Assembly (NCBI GenBank): GCA_020853635.1
Contig: JADYYN010000264.1
Coordinates: 1-45,520 of the forward strand
DNA length: 45,520 bases
Source of the DNA: Gemmatimonadaceae bacterium
Lineage (GTDB): Bacteria > Gemmatimonadota > Gemmatimonadetes > Gemmatimonadales > Gemmatimonadaceae
Direction of reading: 5' to 3'
The position numbers and the translations under genes were made by a program. Shown here piece after piece: positions 34,342-43,386 of the stretch; within the stretch, counting starts at the first letter, position 1; each line of letters opens with the position of its first letter. A model generated the notes under the pieces. It made no database searches. It was not told the origin of the DNA and saw only the letters and a program-made list of their open reading frames with translations.

Positions 34342-36069
34342 TTACTTGCAGAGCGTCTTGACCTGCCCGTCGAGGTACGGAGAGAGCTGGTTCACCGCGC
34401 CGAGGATCGTCGCCGCATTTTCCGGGAAGGCACGTCCACCGCGCTGGGTGTAAATCATCGCGTCCGTCGCGGCCGCCTGCCCGATCTTCGCCTCATCGCA
34501 GCTCTTGCTCGCGGCAAGGCCCTGCGCCGTCAACTGCGCGATGTAGTACGACGACACACCGATGAGGAACGCCGCGTTGGTCTTCACCGTCGCGTCGGTC
34601 GCCGTGCTGTCGGCGAAGTGCAGGTACGGCAGGCCCATCTGGTAGTCGGCCGGCTTCTTGGCTGCCGCGTCGAGCGCGTCGGCCGCCTTACGCATGCCGT
34701 TACCGATGTTCAGCGCGATGCCGCCCACCGTGTTCACATCATCGCCCGCGTCCTTGGCCATCCGCAACGCCGCGAGCGCGGAGTCCGGCATCTGCAGGTC
34801 GTTGAACGCGATCGCGATCTGCGTCCAGCCGTTTGGGATCTTGGGGTTGATCTCGAGCGCGCGCTTGGCGGCCGCGATCGACTGCTGACCCTGGCCCGCC
34901 TTCTTGAGCGCGGCGGCGTACATCTGCCACAGATCGGCATCACCCGAGAACTTCTGCGTCGCCTTTGCCGCCGCCTCGGCCGCCTTCTGCGGCTGGCTGT
35001 CGGTGTCGAAGATCGCGACGATACGCGTGAAATACTCCGCCGTCGCGAGCGAGGTATCGATACCCACCATCTCCTCGCCCACCTTCACCGCATCCTTGAA
35101 GTCCTTCGCGGCCACGAGGATCTTGAACTGCAGCGAGAGCAGCGCCGGGTCACCCGGGTTCTCGGACACGGCCTTGGAGACGTACTCCTTGGCCGCGGCG
35201 AAATCACCGGTCGAGGCCAGTGCCTCGATCACCTTCACCGAGAGTTCGCGGTCCGTCGGGTTGGCCGCGAGCAGGCGGATGAGATAGTCGCTCGACGCCT
35301 TGGCGTTGCCCATGCGCGCCTCGACGTCCGCACCCACCGCAAGCGCCGCGCGCGAGTTCGGGTCGATCTCGAGGATCTCCTTCGCCGCGGCGAGCAGCTC
35401 CGCGTCCGCCGCCTTCTTGGCGGAGAGCACGTTCATCTTGCAATAGCGCACGAGCACAGCGTTCGGGTACTCGGCGATCGCTTCATCGGCGAGCTTCACC
35501 GCTTCGTCGTACTTCTGCGTCTGCGCCGCGGTTCGGCAGGCCTTCTCGTTGGCGATCTGCTTGCGGGCGTCCTGGATGCCCTTCACCAGCCCAGCCGCCG
35601 CACGATCCGGACGGTTGGCCGAGAACGACGGAATGGGCTGCATGAGGCTGTTGTCGCGCGTGAGCACGAGCCATGCCTCCGCCTTCCACATCTCACCATC
35701 CTTCGAGATGCGGCCGCGGATGTACTCGTCCGCGCGCTGCTGCTTGGCCAGCGCCGACTCATCGCTCGGCTGCAACTGCGCCGTGGTGTCATAGCCAGAC
35801 TGCTCGAGCATCATCACGACGTCCTTGCGGTCGATCACCCACAGGATGCGCGAGGGGAACGCGCGGATCAGGCGCTCACGGAGCTCGTCCGAGGCCTCCG
35901 GGCCCGCCTTCTTGTCAGCGGAGCCGAACACCTGGACCATCAGGCGCGGGGTGTCCGGCCGGGGCGGCGTACGCGCCGGCTGCGCTGCAACGGACACAAC
36001 CCCTGAGGTGGCCATGACGGCCACGAGGGTGGCGATGGAGCGGGCGTTGAACCGAGCCTTCACTTTCAT
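34342..36069 (-). CDS. Secreted TPR-rich protein
   Basis: This 575-residue protein has a signal peptide (ARSIATLVAVMATSGVVSVA, cleavage near AAQ). The first part (RLMVQVFGSADKKAGPEA, RLIRAFPSRILWVID) resembles a Curlin-like or surface-associated module of unknown role. It is followed by many TPR-like helices from about residue 165, for example AEYPNAVLVRYCKMNVL and AKRALEINPKIPNGWTQIAI. A strong GGAGG lies only 2 nt before the ATG at 36069. It is better spaced, about 8 nt, for the in-frame GTG two codons later, so that GTG may be the true start. Function unknown. Confidence 0.75.
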   Translation of the reverse strand: MKVKARFNARSIATLVAVMATSGVVSVAAQPARTPPRPDTPRLMVQVFGSADKKAGPEASDELRERLIRAFPSRILWVIDRKDVVMMLEQSGYDTTAQLQPSDESALAKQQRADEYIRGRISKDGEMWKAEAWLVLTRDNSLMQPIPSFSANRPDRAAAGLVKGIQDARKQIANEKACRTAAQTQKYDEAVKLADEAIAEYPNAVLVRYCKMNVLSAKKAADAELLAAAKEILEIDPNSRAALAVGADVEARMGNAKASSDYLIRLLAANPTDRELSVKVIEALASTGDFAAAKEYVSKAVSENPGDPALLSLQFKILVAAKDFKDAVKVGEEMVGIDTSLATAEYFTRIVAIFDTDSQPQKAAEAAAKATQKFSGDADLWQMYAAALKKAGQGQQSIAAAKRALEINPKIPNGWTQIAIAFNDLQMPDSALAALRMAKDAGDDVNTVGGIALNIGNGMRKAADALDAAAKKPADYQMGLPYLHFADSTATDATVKTNAAFLIGVSSYYIAQLTAQGLAASKSCDEAKIGQAAATDAMIYTQRGGRAFPENAATILGAVNQLSPYLDGQVKTLCK

Positions 36070-36164
36070 CTCCTCCAAGTGTTGATCTTCGTACCCCGTT
36101 CGGGCCGGGGAGTTCAGGTCCTGCGGGGTACCGCCATCACGGCCACTGCACACTTCGGTACTGA

Positions 36165-36238
36165 TGGGCGAAGAGGGATTCGAACCCCCGACACCCTGCG
36201 TGTAAGGCAGGTGCTCTAACCAGCTGAGCTATTCGCCC
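36165..36238 (-). tRNA. tRNA-Val (anticodon TAC)
   Basis: The 74-nt minus-strand gene folds into a complete cloverleaf. The 7-bp acceptor stem GGGCGAA/TTCGCCC is perfect, the D arm is GCTCAGCTGGTTAGAGC, the anticodon stem CCTGC/GCAGG holds the loop CTTACAC with TAC, and the T loop is TTCGAAT. The discriminator base is A; CCA is not encoded. It sits between a small membrane-protein gene and the TPR gene. Confidence 0.95.
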
Positions 36239-36274
36239 CACGAGCGTCCCCGCCCGCGGGACTCTCGGACACCG

Positions 36275-36454
36275 CTACTTCAGGATCGCGATCGGGACGA
36301 GGATGCAGTACCCGATGATCAGAAGGATCGGGGCGACGGTGATCCCACCGCGCCACAGATCCGCATAACCCAACGCCAGGGTGGCAGCCGCCAGGCCCCA
36401 CCACAAACCGGGGCGGGAGGTCGACGGAGTCTCGGATTGGGTCGCCTTGCTCAT
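36275..36454 (-). CDS. Small membrane protein of 59 residues
   Basis: This short gene encodes MSKATQSETPSTSRPG, then two hydrophobic helices (LWWGLAAATLALGYADLW and ITVAPILLIIGYCILVPI). The stop TAG is at 36275 and is followed by the tRNA gene 36 nt later. No family is recognised. A near-consensus promoter ends 9 nt before the ATG, predicting a 5' leader of only about 3 nt. Clear open frame, two-helix pattern and promoter support it as real. Confidence 0.65.
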   Translation of the reverse strand: MSKATQSETPSTSRPGLWWGLAAATLALGYADLWRGGITVAPILLIIGYCILVPIAILK

Positions 36455-36463
36455 AGGGAGGGG

Positions 36464-36492
36464 AGTCTAGACCAACCATAGTAGCGTGTCAA
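36464..36492 (-). promoter_or_regulatory. Sigma-70-type promoter TTGACA-17-TAGACT
   Basis: On the minus strand TTGACA (36492-36487) and TAGACT (36469-36464) are separated by exactly 17 nt. The predicted start of transcription is near 36457, 3 nt before the small membrane-protein ATG. It should also serve tRNA-Val and perhaps the TPR gene. The -35 is the best match I found in the window. Confidence 0.75.
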
Positions 36493-36519
36493 CCAAAATC
36501 TCCCCGCCTTCACCAACCC

Positions 36520-37572
36520 TTAATCCGCCCCGACTTGCGGTCCGCCCGACTCCACGGGGCCACGCGAACCGGGGGCCGCCGCCGCCTCTCCAAGCAAAGC
36601 GGCCAGCGCACTCGCACGTTCCCGCGCCTCCTGCGCCGCCTCGGCCGCCCGCATGCGGTCCAGTCGCGCCTGCAACTCGCGCCGTTTGCGCCACCACAGC
36701 GGACCCAGCAACACCACCAGCACCACGGCGATCAGCGAGAGGTCCGCCCCGACGGCCAGCAGGCCGTACTGCGCCCGGACGCTCGACTTGAACCGCTGCT
36801 CGAAGTCCGCCTCGGTGAGCCCGTGCGCCGCACGAAGCGCGCGGCCGAACGTCCCCGTCTCCTTCCAGTGCCGGAACAACAGCACCAACGGGCGCTCGGG
36901 ATCCAACGACACCAGCTCCGCCACCGCCCGGTGGGCCAGCGCGTAGGTGCGGTCCGCGGTGGCCGCACCGGCGTAGAAGCCCGAGTCCAGACCGGCCAGC
37001 GTCGGCACCCCGCGCCACACCAGCCCCACGCTCGTCTCGATCACCTGCCCGCGATCCCACTCCCCGGCCACGTACGACGCGTACCCCTCGTCGAACCAGC
37101 GCGGCACCGGCCCCATGGCCTCGGCCAGCGCCAGGTGCGCGATCTCGTGGCGCAGCGTGCGTAGCGGGTCGCGGTTGGCGGATTCGTCCCGCCCCCGCAT
37201 CACGATCAGCCGCTCGCGAGGGAACGCGAACGCGGCGCCCCACTCGGGGGCGCCATCACCCACCCAGTCGCGGAAGGTCTCCTCGTCGGGCGCCAGCGCG
37301 ATGCGCACGGTGTCGCGCAGCACCGGCAGTCCCGCGAAATCGTCGCCGCGCCACGCCGCCGCGAGGAACGACTGCGCGAGCCGCGCTTCGTCCGGGTAGT
37401 GCAGGATCTGGAATCGCCCGCGCGAGACCACCGCGGCGCCGGGCGCGAGGCTGTCGAGGAACGCGAACGTGCGCGGCGAATCAGGCTGCGTCTGCGTCTG
37501 CGCCTGCGCGGGTTGCCACACTAGGGCGAGGGCGCACGCGATCACGCGCGCGCGCGCCGCCCACCGCGTCAC
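36520..37572 (-). CDS. Exported gluzincin-like (peptidase MA family) metallopeptidase
   Basis: This 350-residue protein has a signal peptide (IACALALVWQPAQA). Residues about 140-180 hold a zinc-peptidase motif, LRHEIAHLAL (HExxH), with WFDEGYASYV downstream as the third ligand helix, as in gluzincins of the peptidase MA type. A C-terminal membrane helix (LSLIAVVLVVLLGPLWW) and a coiled coil of charged residues follow. I chose the GTG at 37572 because it overlaps the TPR stop by 4 nt; a longer frame from 37674 would overlap by about 100 nt. It is the last gene of the chemosensory operon; its substrate is unknown. Confidence 0.75.
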   Translation of the reverse strand: MTRWAARARVIACALALVWQPAQAQTQTQPDSPRTFAFLDSLAPGAAVVSRGRFQILHYPDEARLAQSFLAAAWRGDDFAGLPVLRDTVRIALAPDEETFRDWVGDGAPEWGAAFAFPRERLIVMRGRDESANRDPLRTLRHEIAHLALAEAMGPVPRWFDEGYASYVAGEWDRGQVIETSVGLVWRGVPTLAGLDSGFYAGAATADRTYALAHRAVAELVSLDPERPLVLLFRHWKETGTFGRALRAAHGLTEADFEQRFKSSVRAQYGLLAVGADLSLIAVVLVVLLGPLWWRKRRELQARLDRMRAAEAAQEARERASALAALLGEAAAAPGSRGPVESGGPQVGAD

Positions 37573-38435
37573 ACGTCGCGCGGCGGCTCTCCCCCACTCT
37601 CCACGAGCGCCAGCATCGACGCGCATCGTTTGCCCCACGGGTTGAACTTGTTCGCCGCGAACCCGTCCTTCCACGCCTGCAGCGCGTGCTCGCGCTCGTC
37701 GTTGAACCAGTGCGCACGCCCCAGCTCGTAGTACGCCTCGATCAAGTTGGGCCCGAGCCCCAGCGTCTTGCGGAAGAACGTCTGCGCGTCCTCGTACATC
37801 TCCCGCTCAAGATACACGAGCCCGAGGTAGAAGTGCGCGTACAACACCGCCTTGCGGTCGTTGTCCAGACGGATCGCCTTGGACAAATGCTCGATCGCCT
37901 CGCCGAAGATCCGCTTCTTCAGGCAGATGTAGCCGACGTTGATGCGCGCCAACGAGTTGGCCGGCTCGCGCACCAGCACCTTCTGGAAGTTCATCAGCGC
38001 GTCGTCGTATTTCTCCTGTAACATCTGCGCCCAGCCGAGCAGCGCCTCGCTCTGCGGATCGCCCGGCGAGAGTTCGATCGCCTTCAGCAGCGCCTGCTCC
38101 GCGCCCTCGTGGTCGCCCAGCGACAAACGCGACCACCCCTTCTCGATGAACGTCGAGGCGCCGATGTGATCGGCATGCACCACCGGCTTCTCGGCGTTGA
38201 ACTGCGGGGCCGCGCTGCCGTTCCCGCCGCCCTGCTGCGACTTCCACTTCTCCACCAGCTGCTTGATGTCGTCGCGCAGCGTGCTCAGCTCGGCGATCTG
38301 TGCCTCCACCGACTTGAAGAGCGTCACGATCTCGGTCTTCACCACCGGGCGCTCGTCCTCGGAGAGCCCGGCGTCGAGTCGACCGTCGATCGCCGTGTAC
38401 TTCGCCTTGTACGAGGCCAGCGTCTCGTCAGCCAT
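37569..38435 (-). CDS. TPR protein with N-terminal coiled coil in chemosensory operon
   Basis: This 288-residue protein begins with a helical segment (VKTEIVTLFKSVEAQIAELS, then DDIKQLVEKW). TPR repeats follow from about residue 90 (GWSRLSLGDHEGAEQALLKA, NVGYICLKKRIFGEAIEHLS, AHFYLGLVYLEREMYEDAQT). No signal peptide is seen, so it should be cytoplasmic. The ATG overlaps the end of the second cheW gene by 8 nt. It probably acts as a scaffold. Confidence 0.75.
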   Translation of the reverse strand: MADETLASYKAKYTAIDGRLDAGLSEDERPVVKTEIVTLFKSVEAQIAELSTLRDDIKQLVEKWKSQQGGGNGSAAPQFNAEKPVVHADHIGASTFIEKGWSRLSLGDHEGAEQALLKAIELSPGDPQSEALLGWAQMLQEKYDDALMNFQKVLVREPANSLARINVGYICLKKRIFGEAIEHLSKAIRLDNDRKAVLYAHFYLGLVYLEREMYEDAQTFFRKTLGLGPNLIEAYYELGRAHWFNDEREHALQAWKDGFAANKFNPWGKRCASMLALVESGGEPPRDV

Positions 38436-38940
38436 GCGCCGCTCCCTGCGCGATCGCGCGCGCCATCTCCAGCCGTTCGGTCGACGTGAGCAACTTCGCC
38501 GTTGCGAGCACCACCAACAACGCATCCCCTTCGCGCACGATCCCCTCCAAGTAGTCCTTGGCCAGCCCCCGATAGATCGGCGGCGGCGCTTCGATCGCCG
38601 TGGCATCGACCGCACGCACCGCGTGCACCGCGTCCACGATCACACCCACCCGTCCATCCGGTCCTTCGATCACCAACGTCCGCGCGCCCGCCGGCACCGG
38701 CTCCAGGTCGAATCCCAAGCGCTCCCGCAGGTCGATCACCGGCACCACCGTGCCCGCATGATCGATCACGCCGCGCAGCCAGCCGGCGGCGTTGGGCACC
38801 GTGCGAGGCGGCGTGTACCGCAGCACGCGTTCCACCACGAAGATGTCCGCCGCGAACCGCTCACCGGCGACCTCGAAGGTCACCAGCTGCCGTTTCCGCT
38901 CCGTCTTCGTCGCACTCGCTGTCGCCTCTGCTCCGGTCAT
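38428..38940 (-). CDS. cheW: CheW-like coupling protein (second copy)
   Basis: This 170-residue protein has a CheW fold: RQLVTFEVAGERFAADIFVV, WLRGVIDHAGTVVPVIDLRE and the later VGVIVDAVHAVRAVDA. CheW proteins join chemoreceptors to CheA. The ATG overlaps the previous cheW stop by 4 nt. The presence of two CheW genes but no CheA in view is notable. Confidence 0.85.
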   Translation of the reverse strand: MTGAEATASATKTERKRQLVTFEVAGERFAADIFVVERVLRYTPPRTVPNAAGWLRGVIDHAGTVVPVIDLRERLGFDLEPVPAGARTLVIEGPDGRVGVIVDAVHAVRAVDATAIEAPPPIYRGLAKDYLEGIVREGDALLVVLATAKLLTSTERLEMARAIAQGAAHG

Positions 38941-39395
38941 CGCATCTCCGCGGTCAGCTTTGCCACTACCTGCGCACGAATCCCTGCCATCTCGACAACC
39001 CCGGCGAGGCGACCACCCAGGTCCAACACGCCCGCCAGTCCCGTGGTCGCCGTGCCCGTCTGCGGCACCGATCTCCACTGCTCAGGCTCGACGCGTACGA
39101 GGTCCTCCACGTCATCCACCAGCATGCCGAATCGCGTGCCCTCGGCTTCGAGGACGAGCAGTGTCCCACCCGCGGCGTTCCGGGGCACCCCGAGCAGCGC
39201 CGCACCGTCGAGCACGGTGAGCAAGCGCTCCCGGATCGCACACTGGCCGATCACCCCGGCCGGAAGCAAGGGCAGCGACGTGATGATGGGCGTGTCGAGC
39301 ACTTCGAGCACGTCGCCGATCGGCAGCGCGAAGGACTCACCGCCCAGGCGCACGAGCAGCAGCGACGTGCCAGCCACCGAGGTCGCGGTGCTCAT
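38937..39395 (-). CDS. cheW: CheW-like coupling protein (first copy)
   Basis: This 152-residue CheW domain protein contains LLLVRLGGESFALPIGDVLE, LPAGVIGQCAIRERLLTVLD and FGMLVDDVEDLVRVEP. It overlaps the cheB stop by 4 nt (ATGA). It is only about as long as a single CheW domain. Its sequence differs clearly from the other copy, so the two may have different partners. Confidence 0.85.
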   Translation of the reverse strand: MSTATSVAGTSLLLVRLGGESFALPIGDVLEVLDTPIITSLPLLPAGVIGQCAIRERLLTVLDGAALLGVPRNAAGGTLLVLEAEGTRFGMLVDDVEDLVRVEPEQWRSVPQTGTATTGLAGVLDLGGRLAGVVEMAGIRAQVVAKLTAEMR

Positions 39396-40480
39396 GTTCG
39401 GTACCCCGCGCGATCGTCGAGCAGCATGGTCGCGACTTTCGCGATCTGCTGCACCGGCACCTCGAAGTCCGCCCCCGCCTCCAGCAACGCCTGCTGTGGC
39501 ATGCCGTAGATCGACGACGTCTCGCGGTCCTGCACCACGGCACCGGCGCCGGCCGCGCGCAGGGCCTTGAGCCCAGAGGCCCCGTCGCGCCCCATGCCGG
39601 TGAGCACCACACCCACACTGCGCGCGCCGAAGTACTTCGCCACCGACATGAACAGGTAGTCCGCCGCCGGTCGCACGCCGTGCAGCGCGGCCCCGGTGTC
39701 GAGGGCGATGCTCAGTCCGTCGGGTCCGCGCGCCACGGTCATGTGATATCCACCGGGCGCGAGATACACGCGCCCCGGATACAACACGTCGCCGTGGGCG
39801 GCCTCCGCCACGGTGAGATCCGACAACTGGTCGAGCCGCCGCGCGAGCCCCGACGTGAAGCCGGGCGGCATGTGCTGCACGATGAGGATCGCCGCGTCGA
39901 GTGTCGCCGGGAACATCGGCACCACGTCGGCCAGCGCCCGCGGCCCGCCGGTGGAGCTCGCGATCGCCACGGCCATGGTCGCGCGCTTGGGCGGCAGCTT
40001 GGGCGGCGCCGGCGGACGCAACTGCGGCCGCGCGAGCATGCGCATGCCCTGCAGGTTCATCATCACCGACGCGCGCAGTGCGTCCTCGATCCGCCGACGG
40101 CTGCCTTCCCAATCGGCGCGCGAGTTGCCTGCCGGTTTGCCGACGAAGTCCACCGCGCCCAACTCCAGCGCGCGGATGGTCAGGTCCACGGAGCCGCGCG
40201 TCGTCGCACCGCTGATCATCACCACCGGCCGCGGCAACTCGCTCATGATGTAGCCGAGCACGGCGAGGCCGTCCAAACCGGGCATCTCGATGTCGAGCGT
40301 GACTATGTCGGGGTCGAGCTCATGCACGAGGCGCAGCCCTTCTTCGCCGTCGCGTGCGATCGCCACCACCTCGAAGTCGCCGATGCTCTCGATCAAGTCG
40401 CGCAACACGGCCGCGAGCAGCGCATTGTCGTCGACGATCAACACGCGATGCAGCTCACTGCGCTGAGGGCTAGAGGACAC
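39392..40480 (-). CDS. cheB: Chemotaxis response regulator methylesterase CheB
   Basis: This 362-residue protein has an N-terminal receiver domain (phospho-Asp in DIVTLDIEMPGLDGLAVLGY) and a C-terminal methylesterase/glutamine deamidase domain. The catalytic triad is visible: Ser in ASSTGGPRAL, His in VQHMPPGFTSG and Asp in GMGRDGASGL. I chose the GTG at 40480 because a GGAGG lies 5 nt upstream; a GTG at 40492 also reads in frame. It overlaps cheD by 11 nt. Confidence 0.92.
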   Translation of the reverse strand: MSSSPQRSELHRVLIVDDNALLAAVLRDLIESIGDFEVVAIARDGEEGLRLVHELDPDIVTLDIEMPGLDGLAVLGYIMSELPRPVVMISGATTRGSVDLTIRALELGAVDFVGKPAGNSRADWEGSRRRIEDALRASVMMNLQGMRMLARPQLRPPAPPKLPPKRATMAVAIASSTGGPRALADVVPMFPATLDAAILIVQHMPPGFTSGLARRLDQLSDLTVAEAAHGDVLYPGRVYLAPGGYHMTVARGPDGLSIALDTGAALHGVRPAADYLFMSVAKYFGARSVGVVLTGMGRDGASGLKALRAAGAGAVVQDRETSSIYGMPQQALLEAGADFEVPVQQIAKVATMLLDDRAGYRT

Positions 40481-40949
40481 GTTCGCCTCCACGCACCGAG
40501 CGCACGTGCAGCGCCCCGGTGTTCACATCGAGCGTCACGCTGCGGCCGGCCACGCCACCGGTCTCCTCGCCCACCAGCGCGATACCTGCCTTGGCCAGCG
40601 ACGCCTTGGCTGCCGCCACATTGCGCGCGCCCACCTGGCCACCGGTGCCCGTGAGCATCGCGCCGAACAGCGAGGCGCCGCCGGCGATCTTGGCCACCAG
40701 TTCACCGCGCGCACCCATCTGCCGCATCGCGTCCACCAACAGCGGCACCGCCGTCGTCGCGAAGCGCGCCGGCTGATCGACCTCGCGCGAGAGACTCGGG
40801 TCGGGCAGCAGGATATGCGCGAGCCCGGCCACGCGGAACTTCCCGTCGTGCATCGCGCTCGCCACGCAACTGCCCAACCCGATCGTCACGAGACGACCGC
40901 TGCCACGCGCCACGGCGTAGTGCGCGATGCGGACGTGCTGGTCGGTCAC
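40470..40949 (-). CDS. cheD: Chemoreceptor glutamine deamidase CheD
   Basis: This 159-residue protein has the CheD signature VTIGLGSCVASAMHD with the catalytic Cys, and GLAHILLPDP with the catalytic His. A Lys/Gly-rich motif KIAGGASLFGAM also fits. It deamidates receptor glutamines, and in some bacteria binds CheC. The GTG start overlaps the cheR stop by 4 nt. Confidence 0.9.
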   Translation of the reverse strand: MTDQHVRIAHYAVARGSGRLVTIGLGSCVASAMHDGKFRVAGLAHILLPDPSLSREVDQPARFATTAVPLLVDAMRQMGARGELVAKIAGGASLFGAMLTGTGGQVGARNVAAAKASLAKAGIALVGEETGGVAGRSVTLDVNTGALHVRSVRGGERVL

Positions 40950-41770
40950 GCGGCACGACGGAAGATGCGCTGACGCGCATCCACCGGCTCGAACAGGGTG
41001 CGCAGCGGGCCCAACAGCGTCTCCACCTTCCCCAGCACCAGAAACCCGCCCGGCGCGAGCGCGTCATGGAACTTCCGCATGAGCGGCTCCTGACTCTCGC
41101 GGCCGAAGTAGATGATCACGTTGCGACAGGTGATCAACTGCAGCCCCTGCGCCGGCGGCGGGTCGCTCAACAGATCGCGCCGCTCCACATCCACGAGCGC
41201 CTTGATCTCCGGCACGGCGGCATGCGGCGCCTCAGCCGAGAAATAGCGCGTCTTGAGCGCCGCAGGCATCTCGCTGAACGCTTCGGCTGCATAGGCCCCG
41301 CGCTTGGCCGACTCCAGCGACGCCCGATCGATATCGCTGCCGATGATCCGCACGCGCTTGAGCTTCGCCTCGTTCAGCGTGCGCATCGCATGCGCATGGA
41401 ACAGTGACGCCAGCGTGTACAGCTCCTCGCCCGACGAACAACCCGCGCTCCACACGGTCACCGCCGGGGTCTCCAGCGCGAACAGTGCGGGCACCACGGT
41501 CTCTGCCACCAGATCCCACACACTGGCGTCGCGGTACAGCTTGGTGACGTTGATGGTCAGCGTGTCGATCAGCGCATCGAACTCCGCCGGGTCGCGGTCG
41601 AGCAGCAACGAATACGCGGCAAAGTCCGGCGTGCCGCGCGCGCGCATGCGCACCGCGATGCGACGGCGCAGACAGCCATCCTTGTAGTTCGCACACGAGA
41701 ACCCGCGGACCGCCGCGATCTTCTGGGTCAGGGCACGGAACCCGGGCTCGTCCACCGCGCCCGCGTTCAT
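40946..41770 (-). CDS. cheR: Chemoreceptor methyltransferase CheR
   Basis: This 274-residue SAM-dependent enzyme methylates receptor glutamates. The N-terminal helical domain (TQKIAAVRGFSCANYKDGCL, RRIAVRMRARG) is followed by the SAM motif VWSAGCSSGEELYTLAS and ITCRNVIIYFGRESQEPLM. The ATG at 41770 overlaps the DUF4388 gene stop by 4 nt. No TPR extension is fused to it. Confidence 0.93.
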   Translation of the reverse strand: MNAGAVDEPGFRALTQKIAAVRGFSCANYKDGCLRRRIAVRMRARGTPDFAAYSLLLDRDPAEFDALIDTLTINVTKLYRDASVWDLVAETVVPALFALETPAVTVWSAGCSSGEELYTLASLFHAHAMRTLNEAKLKRVRIIGSDIDRASLESAKRGAYAAEAFSEMPAALKTRYFSAEAPHAAVPEIKALVDVERRDLLSDPPPAQGLQLITCRNVIIYFGRESQEPLMRKFHDALAPGGFLVLGKVETLLGPLRTLFEPVDARQRIFRRAA

Positions 41771-43386
41771 CGGCCGCCGCGCGCCGCCGTGAGCTGTTCG
41801 CGCGCCTCGCGATGGTTGGGATCGAGCACCAACGCGCGCTCCCACGCATTCATTGCTTCCGTCACGTCCCCGAAGCCCGCGCGCAGCGTCCCGATCCGCG
41901 CCCACACCTCAGGGCCCAGCGTCTCGTGATGCTTGACCGCGCGCATGTACTCCTCGAGCGCCTGGTCGGGCAGCGCACGGAGCATCATGATGTCGCCGCG
42001 GTTGCGATGCAGCGGCGCCAGCCCCGGGTCCTCGGTGAGCCCACGATCCAACGCCGCGAGCGCCTCGTCCTCGCGATCCGCCGACGCCAACGCCACGGCA
42101 AGGTTGTTGTGCAACGCGGCTGCGTGCGGATGCGCGGCCGCACCTTCGCTCAACATCGCGATCGCCTTGTCGCGCTGCCCGCTCAGTCCCGCCGCCAACG
42201 CCGCCGAGTGGAACCACACGGCCGACGGCGCACGCTGGCCGAACAGCGGGCGCGCATGCATGAAGTGGCCGTCGGCGTCCTCGAACCGCCCTTCGCGCAA
42301 CGCGAGGATGCCTAGCGACGTGTGCACGCGCGGTTCTTCCTCACCACCACGCACCAACGCGTCCTCGAGCGCCTGCCGTGCCTCGGTGAGTCGGCCCAAC
42401 CGTTCGAACGCCAGCGCCAGGTTATGGAACACCGACGCCTTCGCCCCACGCTGCCGCGACGCGGCCTCGAGATGCGTGAGCGCTTCGCTCCACTTCCCCA
42501 GGCGCAGATGCGCCAATCCGAGATAGAACCGTGCGCCCAGGTCATCGGGTCGCAGCTCGGCCACGCGACGGAACTCGCGCACGGCTTCATCGAGCATGCC
42601 GGTCTTGTAGAACGCCACGCCGAGATTGCGATGCTCCTCGATCTTCACTTCGGCGGCGACTTCCTCGGCGGGCTTGGTTTTGCCCACGCGATGCAGGAAG
42701 CCCGCGGTGGCGAGACCGAACAGCGCCTTGCCCACCTCGAACTCGACCAGCCCGGACTCGTCCACCAGTGAGGCCACGTCGCGCCGCCCGTCGATCAGCG
42801 GCAGCAGTGTCTGCTGCTCGAGCGTCAACTGCGCGCCAGTCTCACCCAAGCGCCGGCGATCGACCTCGAACACGATGTCGAAGCTCGGCACCTTCTTCTC
42901 GATCAGCGACCACTCGTCCACGCGCCGCGCGCCTTCGAGCAGCAGCGACTCGGGATTGATCGACACGAGGAAGTCCTGTTCCTCGGGCCGGATGTCCGAC
43001 TCGAAGTTGAACGTGCCCTCGGCCCAGGTGAACAGGTAGTACACGGCCTCTTCGATCTGGATGCGGATCTGCTGGTGCAGGTCCTCACGCGTGATCATCG
43101 CGCGCTCCACCAGCAGTTCACCGAGTCGCTTGGTGCGGCTCTTCGACTGCAGGTCGATCGCCTCGTCGAGCTGCAGCTGCGTGAGCAACTGGCTCTTCAC
43201 GAGGATGTCGCCGAGTCGGTCGCGACGGTTCACGATGGACGCGTACGAGATGCGTCCCTTGTCGAAGTAGATGGAGCCGAAGTTGTTGCGGTGCGTGACC
43301 GACAGACAGCCGCTCTTCTTGCCCATCGAGAGCAACTGCAGCACGTCCGGCAGCGACGCTTCCTTGAGTGAGCCGCGAATGGCCAT
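41767..43386 (-). CDS. DUF4388 (PATAN)-TPR protein
   Basis: This 539-residue cytoplasmic protein starts with the DUF4388/PATAN motif (GSLKEASLPDVLQLLSMGKK, GSIYFDKGRISYASIVNRRD). About residues 60-210 look like a winged-helix-like second module (LGDILVKSQLLTQLQLDEAI). From about 240 come TPR repeats (NLGVAFYKTGMLDEAVREFR, ALTHLEAASRQRGAKASVFH). DUF4388 proteins elsewhere belong to GTPase-linked and response-regulator systems. The ATG shares one base with the stop of the DnaA-like gene (TGATG). Confidence 0.85.
   Translation of the reverse strand: MAIRGSLKEASLPDVLQLLSMGKKSGCLSVTHRNNFGSIYFDKGRISYASIVNRRDRLGDILVKSQLLTQLQLDEAIDLQSKSRTKRLGELLVERAMITREDLHQQIRIQIEEAVYYLFTWAEGTFNFESDIRPEEQDFLVSINPESLLLEGARRVDEWSLIEKKVPSFDIVFEVDRRRLGETGAQLTLEQQTLLPLIDGRRDVASLVDESGLVEFEVGKALFGLATAGFLHRVGKTKPAEEVAAEVKIEEHRNLGVAFYKTGMLDEAVREFRRVAELRPDDLGARFYLGLAHLRLGKWSEALTHLEAASRQRGAKASVFHNLALAFERLGRLTEARQALEDALVRGGEEEPRVHTSLGILALREGRFEDADGHFMHARPLFGQRAPSAVWFHSAALAAGLSGQRDKAIAMLSEGAAAHPHAAALHNNLAVALASADREDEALAALDRGLTEDPGLAPLHRNRGDIMMLRALPDQALEEYMRAVKHHETLGPEVWARIGTLRAGFGDVTEAMNAWERALVLDPNHREAREQLTAARGGR

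Noticed and set aside
34129-36006. Plus-strand frame of 625 codons opposite the TPR gene and rsmH
   Set aside because: Low-complexity Arg/Leu-rich translation and antisense to genes with signal peptide and TPR motifs.
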